DNA of 64,000 bases from positions 21,535 through 85,534 of the forward strand of contig NW_019775665.1 in the NCBI RefSeq assembly GCF_001039355.2, read 5' to 3'. The notes beneath the pieces were generated by a model. It searched no databases, was not told the DNA's origin, and worked only from the letters and a program-made list of their open reading frames with translations. Of this stretch, positions 21,527 through 33,300 are shown piece by piece (position 1 is the first letter of the stretch; each line of letters starts with the position of its first letter). A program made the translations under genes and the position numbers. Origin of the DNA: Lingula anatina. Taxonomy: Eukaryota > Brachiopoda > Lingulata > Lingulida > Lingulidae.

Positions 21527-24387
21527 TCTTTGCTGTTCTTCATACTACCCTGTTTTACAGTGAAGTAAATCACGCTGTCAGACCATTCTCCATACATCAT
21601 CGTCAATTAAAATTAATCAAATTGCTGATTCATAATTAAGATATTTGTCAAGTTCTCACATAGCGTCCCTAAGTGGTGTCTATATCTCTGACAACAGTCT
21701 TTGTGTGCTACAGACAGAGTCCATTGTTTTGCTGATAAAATACAGAGATATTGATCATATCAGAAAGTTCAAGATCTGATACTGGTTTGGACAAAGTTAA
21801 ATTTTATAAACTTAGGATACATATTACTTGGTGCATGGCTACTGGCCACTTCAATAAGCAGGTCGCAGTTGGGTTATGATTACGTCATTTTATGCCTTAA
21901 TAGACGGTATAATTAAAATTTTGAAGATTCGCTTTAACAGGTCGTTGATACTTTTTGCATGTGATCCCGCATTCCTTGTTCTCCTGGCCTGCATCATTAT
22001 AAAGACTCCTATTTCATGCATATTCATTCTAGTAATTGCAGCTGAAAAAAGAGAGCCTCCCGCGCGAAGTTAAAGACAACAGGCTTTCTTTTTCAGGTGG
22101 ATTATATTCCAGGGATAATTTGCTACCCCTTTGTCACTACTTGGAGATCGTGGGATATCTGACACAGTGATGTCTTTTTTCATTTGGAGATTAAATCCCG
22201 GCGGACACAAAAGCCTTTTATAACGCATGGAGTGCTCTACCAGGGCCACAGATTGACTTTTCTCAGGATATTCACAGATATGTCTTTAGATAAATAGACA
22301 GTCATTTTACTATCTCTGGATTTCCCATTTTTCCCTGTATAATCTGCCACCCTGGTAGAGGGTAGGTGTGCCCAGTGTGTGAGCCTCAGAGAGGTTAATA
22401 ACACTGGGGTGTTCGGAATTAAACTTGGGGTGGGGAGATTGGGGGTCGCACAAGGTAATAGAACTCATAATCTTGTTTTGCTCTACATGTTCGTATACCA
22501 AGAAACAAGATTTATTCTTATATGGCGCATTCCATATCGTATCAAAGGTTATGAAAAAATTACAAATTTCTTTAAAAAGCATAAACTTATTAATCTAAAA
22601 GAGTAACTAATTGCTCAGAATGCTTCATTTTTAAATTAAAAAATAAAATGATAGGGTTGGAAGATGTAGAACAAAATCTTACAGTATCAGTTTCTATATA
22701 TAAAATGTTAGTCTTAACAGTTTTTGCACTTTCTTATCAATAGGCAAGTATTCCATATCCCTGGTGCTTATATTGTGTATTGTATATTGTCCGTTCCCTA
22801 TAAAACGTCTTAGCTTTTTCTGTTTAAAACATAATGTTCTAAGCAAAATAGTTTAATGGGGGTTGAGAAATGCCATAAAACTAGACTTATCATTTAATTC
22901 TTATTTGAGGCGGGGAGATATGTCTTACGTCATCCTGTCTGCCTCAATCCATCACTGCCTCGTGTTATGTGACACCCGCCAGGGTCATTGGTCTGCTATG
23001 ACAGGTGCCCGTCAGCCCATACTGCAGGGTTTTAACATGACTAGAATTATGTGGGTTATAGTATAGGAGAGAGGGGGTGGGGACAGGAGAGGCACCCCCC
23101 TCCTCCCTTAGCAGACTTCATATGTGCTCTTCCTTTCTACACTAAAATGGTTGAGATAAATATTAAACCAAGCACCAAAACCATTTCCAAGGTACCCTTT
23201 GTGTAACGGCCTACAAAATCACCCCCCGTATTTGTATTTGTTTTCAAAAAAGTATTTCTTCCTTTTCCAGATAGGTCGAAGTTTTCTCCTCTTCACTTTA
23301 AAGTCTACCGTCCTCTTCAAACAGAGCTATTCGTAAAGTTTAAGGTTCCAGTCAACAGTCATTGTACCAGAGAAGATGAATGGCCGGCCGGGCACTGTTT
23401 ACGGCTTACTTCGAGCATTACTCACGCGGAAATGTCGCCGATTGTTGCCTGCATGGAAACAGGAGTGGGGATAATGGCTTCTCGACATCACGATTTAGTT
23501 TTTTTTATGTCTTGATCTTTGATCTGCTTAGATAACATAGTTTATTAACCACCAACGTTATTAACAGATACTTGAGTTTTAAAAAGTTACTACGAAATTC
23601 CAAATCCAGTTTTGTCTTTAATGATATTCTTGAATTTGTTCGTGGCATATCTGAAACTACTACGTGTTTCAAAGGTACATGGCATAATATTTAGTTTATA
23701 AATGGTCTTTTTAAACAATTACAATTTTATTAATGTAAAGGTTATTTCGTTGTTCATTTGAACTCTCTATAGTGTTCTGAAAGTGGTGCATTTTCATTTC
23801 AGAGAATCAGGTTGAAGGAATGGAAATCACGACTTGCTATGATGTTTACAGAACCAGCGTTCGACCATGCTTTAACGAATTCCGACGAAGTTGCATAACA
23901 AGGCGGGATTAAGTTAAAGGTCATGGCGGACCGGTAGCTAAACCAGACCTCAGCACGCTTGTATTTTTCTGTGGTATGTAAAGGTGACAGCTACTGTAGA
24001 ATACGGTACAAATGAGAGGTGAATATTAACTACATAGTGATGGTGAAAACACCATGGTTGTAATGGTCACTGGCACGCTCAGGTAGATTGAAGGGCGCTG
24101 TCTGTAACACGAAGGACAAGTGTTTAAAAAATGGGGGAAAAATGGAGATAAGTGGACATAAACAATTCGACTAATACATGTAGGCAGAGTTTGTGTACAT
24201 TTCCAGACCATCCATCAGCGTAAATTCCACTGTTTTTTGTCTTTGTTTTGTTTTTACCATTTACATTTGTCTTCTTTTGTAAGAATGAGAGTGGCACTGC
24301 ATGTGTGCCGGGGGGGTGGGGTGGGGTATACAGACGGCTGGACAGTCGGATAAATTGACAACTACTTAAGACTGAAATACAGAGCAA

Positions 24388-24450
24388 AGACAGAGGGACA
24401 GACACACAGACAGAGGCAAAGGTAGACAGAGGGACAGACACACAGACAAA
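24388..24450. repeat. 36-bp tandem repeat
   Basis: AGACAGAGGGACAGACACAC is repeated at 24388 and 24424, one full and one partial unit, with the only differences near the end. Confidence 0.75.
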
Positions 24451-25793
24451 TGGGTGAGTAAGTAGGCGGGAAGACATGGGCAATAAACTGACCAGTAACC
24501 ACACGATCAATCAACTCTCGCACTGACCACCACAAACATGGCCAAAATGACCAAAATGACCAGCCCCCACCCCAGGCAGGGATCGCGTCCAGTGTCCGTA
24601 CCAGCCCGTGGTCAGAGAAGACAGGTGGTCTTGTCAACCCATGAAATAATACCACACGCTGGTGACACTTTTCATATTGATGATCATATTTATTATCCTT
24701 GGCCGTAAAAATACTGAAAAATAACCTACGTTGCTAGAGCATACTGTTTCTTATAGCCAAGGAATCATATGTTTTTGTCACGGACGCTGGGCAGGTCTTT
24801 TGTACCAGGCCATTTGTCTTTGATTTTATAACTCTTGCGTTGGGAAGACCGCAATTTCGTTGTAATTTTGACGTTTATTAGCATTCTTCGCGTGCCGGTC
24901 ATTTTCGATTGTTGTTAAATCGACCACAAAGTTGTAATAGTCTCAAGACAAGAGTTTAACTTGTTCTGGGCCGAGGTTGGTGGGGTCTCACACGACAGCC
25001 CCCATGACCAGACCCACACTGAGGCTACAGCGTCCATCTCCTGTTTCCATTTTGGACGTTAATGACTTGTGGAATATAACGTACGTGTACCGCCTGTCCT
25101 GTTCCTTTTACGCCCTCTGCCTTCACATGCCTACCTCTATATTGCCACGTTTCTCTTGATTTAACATGTCTCCGTGTTAATAGATTATTGATTTTAATAA
25201 AACGAGAATGCTTGAACAAAATACTCTACCCGACATTCTATGTTTATTGTCCAATTATTATATGCCAATTTCCTTTAAAATTCACAATGTCACAGCAGAC
25301 TGTCAATGAACACGTAATAAAATAATTTAAACAGCACAAAATGTTTTTTATATATATTTGGAGGCTCTTTAAACTGCTCGAGTACAGTACATGTGATTTA
25401 GAATACAATGTCGTTCAATGTAAACGGCGGGTTAGATAAACTGTGTGAACACAACTTAAAAGTCTTAATGGTTGTAAATTTTCACGACAATCATTTTTGT
25501 AGGGGTCTGCATTTTTGTATTACTTCGTTTACACATTAAATTATGACAGGCACACCATGCGCATTGAGTGGGTTTTGTTAAATTGATTTTTTTTCACATA
25601 ATGTAATTGAATGTTTTCAAATAAACTTTGTTCTGTAATTGGCAACCGATACGCGATTTGCATTTGCTGTGCACAAACATTTTAACTGAATTAGTGGCAA
25701 AGAAAATACGCTGAAGATTCACATCTCAATATCCAAACTAAATCTATTTATTTATTCACCTCCTGGGTCTATAAACATGCATGTAGCGTCCAT

Positions 25794-25952
25794 CCACGCT
25801 CGACTGTCACCTTGATTGGCTTATCAGTCTGGTTAATAAACTAAAAAAATAACAGAAAACGACTTTAGAACATACTTCTTTACCATATCACTAAAAAATC
25901 AATAAAAATTGGCTAAGTTTTCAAACACAATTTTCATGACAGTCGAGCGTGG
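25794..25952. mobile_element. Small foldback element, 16-bp inverted ends
   Basis: CCACGCTCGACTGTCA at 25794-25809 is exactly inverted at 25937-25952, with 127 bp between. This size and structure fit a MITE or a degraded foldback element. I found no second copy in the window. Confidence 0.5.
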
Positions 25953-26084
25953 GTCTAGTGAACGAAAAGCCGGGGCGTACTCTGCAACTTGGTTGCGTTT
26001 CCCCTCCCAACGCAATGCTTGCAGTCAAACCAATCTCACTTAACACAATAGACGGGTCCTCGGCAACCTGTTGATTGGTGTCAC

Positions 26085-26200
26085 ACCTGCCCGTGAGATG
26101 GCGCTGGCAGAGATTCAGCCGTTAGTCAGTGTGACCTACTTTCCCAGTTTTGTCACAAATAATTCCGCCATCTTGAAATTGGGCCAGGTGAAAGATGCAG
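26085..26200 (+). other. Candidate 5' UTR exon of contactin
   Basis: The first coding exon of contactin is preceded by a splice acceptor, so an upstream non-coding exon is needed. GATGCAG/GTAGGT at 26200 is a good donor at the end of a somewhat GC-richer stretch. It contains an ATG at 26098 open for 34 codons; spliced to 27396 that frame would pass the contactin ATG out of frame and stop soon after. Not proven. Confidence 0.35.
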
Positions 26201-27043
26201 GTAGGTCTTTGAAATTATCGATGTTTTCAGTTGATCACAATTAATTAAAGAGGCCTCTTTTAAATCATGAATTCTATTGACTGGTACGGACTTGGTGAAA
26301 TTTAATTAAAATTTTAGACTTTTTTGTGTTTGGAGAATTTTGGATTTAATTTTACCTGAAGTGCCCGCCAAGTGCGACCCAGGTGAGTCATGACTTGAAC
26401 TATGCAGAAACAGCGATGCCGCATTCCAAAGGAATTGTTCAAAACCTCGGGAATGATTCGAAAATTAATAAAACCGTTTATATCACTTGGGGTTTTCTTG
26501 ACGATTGTGTGAAAAAAGGTAAACTTCAATTTGTTCAAAAGGTTCAGTTGAAAGGAAAATGTGCAAGACGTTGACAAGACCGGAAGATATTTTATAACTT
26601 TTATGTTCAAAATGGCCGAGTGTTTGCCTTTCAATAACACAGGATACAAGGTTACAAGACCAAAAGTGTACACGTAATGAACGGGGAGGCAAATTTATAA
26701 TTATTTCTATTTTGATATCGTTGGATTTTTCACCTGGATTTAATCAATTTACGTGCATGGTATACTTTAAAAACATTGGATCGTATGGCATAGGCAAGTT
26801 TGTATTTGAATAAATGTTTTACGATCTTATTACAATGTAAAATATTTTTAACAGCTTTTGATAATTTACATTATTTACAGTACTTTGCTCTAAAAAGAAT
26901 GAACAATTCATTATTTTCTTTATCCAAAAATTTTCATTTGGTAATCAATTACCATCATGTGCGTAGTTTTAGGGTACAACATGCTGAGGGAACAGCTTGA
27001 AAGTTAAATTAGAGCTCTTAGACCATCTTAGGTGGAGAGGGTC

Positions 27044-27086
27044 TTTTTCTGACCAAAGCGGACATTCACCACTTTGGTCAGAAAAA
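27044..27086. repeat. 15-bp perfect hairpin
   Basis: TTTTTCTGACCAAAG (27044-27058) is followed after 13 bases by its exact complement, CTTTGGTCAGAAAAA (27072-27086). It lies in the presumed first intron of contactin. Confidence 0.8.
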
Positions 27087-27395
27087 AACTCTGTCCTGAA
27101 TCTAAAATCATTCTAAATTCTGTCATTTCTCAAGTTTGTCATCTAAGGAATCTGTAATATTAATTTTTTTCACTAGAAAAAAGAATCCTTCTTTTGAAAT
27201 AGCTGTTACACAAACACACAACATGGACTAAGAAAAGTTTATTGGTTGATTATTAAATTAAACTACATGAAACTAAAACCAAAAACAATTCTTAAAAGCT
27301 CAGAGCCACGTAGTGGTCTTATGGTAACTCAAACAAACAATTAATAATTTTTTGGTCTCTTATGAAAAATAATCCTATTCCTGTGTTAATTTCAG

Positions 27396-30300
27396 ATGAA
27401 CTCCCGGGGCCCAGGAAGTATGAAGTCTATATTAACAGCAGTAGTTGTAGTATTAGCTATCAGCAGAGTTAGTGGAGTAGATTACGGTAAGTAGAAACTG
27501 ATCAACACGTATAATTTCTGAAATACATAAGATGAAAACAAAAAATGCAAGTTCATTATTCATTGATGCAAGTTCTTTATTCAGTAAATTTATAAAATTA
27601 CATGTTCATTCAATTGATTTTGATGAAGACAATAAGATTTGAAATGCTTTAATAAGTTTAATTTTTTGAAAATAAAATTAAGACATGATAAATCTGAAAA
27701 AAAAGACATACTCAAATTTTCTTGTCACATTAGATCAATTTGAAAATCCCCCGCCCCCTTTATTTAGAATGGCAGAGAAAAAAGGTGAAAAATTAATAGA
27801 AATTAAAATGTTTTGTGGTATCATTTGGACAAAATCTCACCTAACTGGTTACTTAATCCTTTGTCCTTTTAAAGATAGGGTAAGTATTAAGAAATAACAT
27901 TTCTGTGTTAGAGAAAAGAAGGAAAATCAGAGCATTCATATATTATTTCCTCTACAGCTTGTCCGGCCGGCTGGGAGACCCACAAGGATCATTGTTATAG
28001 GTTTCATGTCCAGGGACAGAGTGCCGTCACCGAGGCCAAGGAGCTTTGTGCGGTAAGAACCACACATGAGCTTTTTCTGCGGAAAAGCGTAATTCTGCAT
28101 TTTTTACTTCAATTCTGTTGGTTTCTGAGATTCGTCAAGATTAGGTGTTGGGTCCCATAATAAATGTTCAGAGGTTTTTTTTTCTTTTTTTTTTTTGAAA
28201 CCTAGGCTCATGTCTGAATAACACAGTAGAGAGTTTTATGATTTGTTATCCAAGTTACCATTGAATCTTAGTGTCTGTGATCTCCTTAATTTTATGCTTG
28301 GTTTATTAATTTGAATTGTGCAGTATTAAGCAATTTAGAAATTTAAGAAATTTAATTAGAAGTGATAAGAAGGATGCCTTTTAGCTGACTTTATTTCATT
28401 TCTTTTTAGCGAGATGGTGCTACATTATTAGAAATTGATGACAAAGAGGAACACGACTTTATAGGTTCAGTGCTGTCAACTTTAAATGTTGTACAAAAGT
28501 AAGTTTTCTTAACACAAATTACACTGTCAGATTTCTGAGCAAAGAATAATTAAAATGGTGTTTTTTTTAAAATTGATATGACAGGTAACAAGAAACTAAA
28601 AAAAGCATGTTTTTAGGATTGAACATATGCAATTGTCATACTAAAGCTCTGACAGTGGATGATTTTAACTTCCTGATCAGAATGCCAATCAGTCAGTTAC
28701 CATGGTTTCCACATCTAGTTTTTATAATAGGTGTTATGGCAGTCAGGCTGTTGCCATGGTTTCCATAATGGGTGTTTTGCCAATCCAACTGTTTCCATGG
28801 TTTCTGTAGTGGGCGATATCTCAGTCAACCTGTTGTCATGGTTTTCAGGTATGATTACTACACTGATGGTGAACGCAGTGATAAACTAATCGTAGACCCA
28901 GATGACCCTAGCGAGCAGGTGGACAACTTCCGCTGGGCCACCTCTGGGAATACCATAGCAACCGATTCCTTCTGGATCGACACCACCGTGAAGACAACCA
29001 TCCCCAACGGAAATTATATTATTTATACATTCCAAGGTGAGAATTAAGGCATGGGAGGCATTTGATTTATTTGTTGCATATTTTATCACCTCCATATAAA
29101 TTGTCTTTAACTCTTGGTTTTAATGTACATTTATATATGATCCAAGTTGTAAACCCCTATCGCTGTTAGTAGGTAGGTATAGTACTCATAATGCACTCTC
29201 TTTGCACATCAGTATGGGCCAGCATGTGTTATGACAAAAAAAATTAAATTGATATAACATGTGAAAGAGGTATGGCGGTGTGTGAAATAGAATATTATTG
29301 ATTCTTTACAGTATTTTATTCTTGGTGTTCATTTGGCAAATTTTGCTTATTTTCATGATGTAAATATTCTAAAAGTAACTAAAGGTACTTATTATCTAAA
29401 GGTAGATAAATATGGGTTAGACATGAAAATCTTCAATTTTGAAAAATAAATATGCTGTGTTATTATTTATTTATTTATTTTTAAGTATTTCTCGAACATT
29501 TTTGAATTTTTCTTTCCCAGATAACCGCTGGGGTTGGACACTAAATGACGGGCAGGCTGAATTGTCCTTTATCTGTGAGATCCCCAACACAGATATCTAC
29601 AAGATTGTAGAGTCTGAACGTGATGCAGGTGAGAGCTAGGGTTTTCTTGAAAGGTTAAAGAGAGACATAAGATAAGAAAAAATATTTTATGAAAGTAGAT
29701 TGAATTCAGCTAGCATAATGGAAAAACCATTTGTTTAATTGACTGTATAACCTCACCCTCTGACATTTTCATTTCAAGGTTTCGGATCCACGGTCCAAGA
29801 ACCAGAGTTTTACGAGCGTGGACCCAAGATAACTGAGCAGCCACAAGACACCGTGTTTGATACCTCATCCAAGAGAACATACGTGACATTCTCGTGCTAT
29901 GCTGATGGATATCCATTTGCCACATACGACTGGAGGAAAATAGCGCAGACGTCTTCCACCCCGCTGTCAGAGCTGGCACTGCAGGAACCAAGGTATGGAA
30001 AGATGCTGTTATGAGATTTTTCCTTCTCGACACATTTAAGCCTTGTTTTGGCCAAAAATATCATTTTTGACATCATTGCAGGCATCTCCCTGGTCCCCTA
30101 TAATTTTTTTGTTGACTTTTTCTCTAAATGGCTGTCTCATCCCTTATAGGTAGATGATGGTCAGTTTTGTGTTGAACGATTTTTATATGGAACTTAAAAA
30201 TATTGAGATTTGAGTCCATTAATTCTGAGTAAAATGATTGAGCCAAATCCTTCTTTAACATATGTGGTAAGATGAGTTTCAATATCCATGACTAAATGAA

Positions 30301-33300
30301 CATTTAGTTTGAGAATCAATTTTAACACAATTACAGGAAGGCAAACCAAGCATGGAAAATGCCGAAAAACTACAAATTCACACTACCTTTGCAACTTTTT
30401 AAAATACTCTCTGTTGAACATAATCTAGGTACACAATTAACAACGGCAAGTTGACCATCCACACTCCGTCCAAGACCCTGGACTCTGGCAACTACCAATG
30501 TGTGGCCAGTAACAAGTATGGCTCAGTTCTCAGCAACCAAGTCCAACTGCAGTTTGGATGTAAGTATGGCAGGGACGATACTTTTCCGACTTTTTGGGAG
30601 CCAAAATTATCATTGGCTTAATTTATCGTTTCTTTGGACTCCACGCCATATTTTCTGACTTTTTTCCAATTGCAGTCTTTTCCCTGTATGGGCAGGTTAA
30701 CATAGCTCACATTTTGTTCTGTCTCAGCACTTTGTGTACTCTGATACAGACATGTTTTTCAGTGATTTATGAATTTTTTTCTTGTAGTTTTCTCTCTTAA
30801 GGCAGCCCTTATACCCCCCTCTCCCCAGTTGTAAGGTTACCTGGCTGTTTTTTTCCTCCTTTTTTTTCTTACAACGAAAGCTTATCTCAGAATTAAGATG
30901 TAGCAGTTTAATCAAGAGCTTTGTCACAGAATTTTATGCCTAGCTGGTTGATTTGTAGACTGAATGGGCAAGTCTTTGAAAGTATCCAGGCTGGGCAATC
31001 TTACACCAAGAGCTATATCCATAAAATTTCTAAAGATCAGCAGAACAAGGTGCCTCTTTTCATTTTTTTAAAACCTTTTTTCTCTTTTCATCAGTTTTGG
31101 ATGACTTCCCTAACGTGATTCGTCAGCCAGTACAAACCTCTGTCACCGTGGGGACCGCCATTCCCTGCAACGCACCCAATCACTATGGAGGTAAGACGGA
31201 ACTACTTTGTTCTCAGTTCAGTAGTAGAGATTTAAGTCTTTTGAATTTATCCTGAAATTTGGGCTTGATATTTTTGCTGCCCATCTTCAGCACTTGCATT
31301 TTTAGAATTATTTTTAAAGATTCAATTTCATCACCATGACTGTGATTAGGGAATTATGTGTTATTTCTTAATTTTTTCATAATCATTACAGTATACAATT
31401 TTACTGCATCATTGAATATGAGGATAGTGTTATTGGTGATTCAATAAATTTTCAAACACAATTTTATTTTCAGAGCTTATTTATCAGTGGTACAAGAATA
31501 CTCTGAGAGACTACATCCGTACTGACGTCAAACCCTGGGTCTTCATCTCCCAGTCTGGCTACATCTACTTCTCTTCTGTGACGGAGGAGGATTCTGGAAA
31601 CTACATCTGTCACGTGTACAGTCCCATCTCCACCTCTAATACTGGAAAGTTTAGCAAACCCATCCAGCTCATTGTCACTAAAGGATGTAAGTATTTAACT
31701 ATTGCTGTTTCTTTTTATTTCTATACTGTTTATGTGGTTTGTTTGTGGCAAATGAAAATAAGTATTTTCTGGTGCTGATTTTGAGGACCTGAATTCCACC
31801 GATATTATAGTGAGTTTTCCAGTTGATTGTGACTCAGAGGTTTTTTATCGTTATTTTCCCTCACAGTGCTAATATCTTTTAAATCTTACACTTTCTCCAG
31901 TTGTTTGAAATAAGAAGATTAATATATATCCATTGATTTTTTTTTTTTTTTTTTTTTTTTTGTAATCAAGGCTGTCCAATTGTTTATTTTCAGTGTCCCG
32001 TATTGTTGAGCCTCAGATCGTGAGTGGTTTTCCTCAACTGTTTCCTCAGAACACAGCCTTACTGAGAGGCATGGAGATTAGACTGGAGTGCTTTGCATGG
32101 GGAACGTAAGTGAATTGATCAAGTTTTAATGCCTGGGAACGTGAGTGCAATGCTGAGATCAGTAACTGTTTATCTGTTTTTGTGAAAATTGTCTGGAGTA
32201 TTAGAAGTTTCTTAGTTTCCATAGAGTATTAGCGATTTATTTATCACATGGAAAAATGTATTGCCATTTTGTTAGCCAAAAGGAATTATAACATTTGACA
32301 GTTATGTTTATGTGACATTATTTTATACCTAAGTACTAGGTCAGTTTTACTTAATGATGTTTTTATTTACAAATCTGAGTTTCAACCTCATTTGTAATTT
32401 TATAAACAGGCTTATTGAACATGTATACATATTATATGCTTAATCATTTGCTTAATTCAGTTTGGTAGCAGCAAGTCTTATATTTCACCCCTTTTTCTTT
32501 CTTCACAGAAACAACCTATTCTACCAGTGGGGAAGAACTGATGGTAAGAACATGCCGCGTCGTGCTATCACTAAAGACAACAACCGTGTCGTGATCATCC
32601 CCAGCGTGGAACTCGCAGACGAGGGGACTTACGAGTGTAGAGTGCAGAGAGAATTTGGGCAGACGGCCACTGGAACTGTTACTATTACTCTGGAAGGTAG
32701 GCAGTAATCCTCTTGTGTGAGCAATTTATTTATTTTATTATTTTTTATTATTTGTTCATTTCTTTTTGAAATAGTGTTCAAGTCATGAACATTTTTTTTA
32801 CTGAATTATTTAAAGTTTGTAAGATTTAAAATTTTGTTTCATTTTCTCCCTAGCCGAGCCTTATTTCCTGGTCTCCTGGAAGGATGAGTTCGTGGACCAA
32901 GGCGATTCTGTCAGTTGGAGCTGTCGTGCCAATGGAAAACCAGAAGTCGACTATTTTTGGTTCAAAAATGGTTTACCCCTCAGTGAAAACACCCTACCTG
33001 CCAATGAAGTGGGCCGTTTCTCCTGGACTCAGAGAAAAGATCGCCTGACTATCCAAAATTTGAAGCAGTGGGATTCTGCGATGTATCAGTGCGGGGCTAA
33101 GAATCAGTATGCAATGAGATACCTGACCAGAGAACTGAAAGTGATGAGTAAGTTGGAAACATTTCCTGATTTTTTTCATGATTTATTAGGCCTTTCAAGT
33201 AATATTTATTAACTATACCGATTTGACTTTTAGTGGAAATAATTATGATTCTGATTTCACAAATAACACTTGTGGTTTAAGAACAAGATAAACTATAAAC

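Larger units (their letters stand above)
16606..26080. other. Long intergenic stretch with no supported gene
   Basis: About 9.5 kb without an open frame that looks coding and without recognisable splice-linked exons. It holds microsatellites, a 36-bp tandem repeat and a small foldback element. It should contain the promoter of paralogue 2 at its left end and possibly distal elements of contactin. I saw no clear TATA box upstream of 16605 and no tRNA-like cloverleaf. Confidence 0.5.

Noticed and set aside
24124-24655. Cys/Val/Ser-rich minus-strand frame that looks like a membrane protein
   Set aside because: The composition comes from the GACAGACACACAGACA tandem repeat; no supporting exons.
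16606-26080. Hidden genes or tRNAs in the long intergenic stretch
   Set aside because: I looked for coding-like frames, linked splice sites and GTTCGANTC-type tRNA boxes and found none convincing. Small exons or non-coding RNAs cannot be excluded without transcripts.
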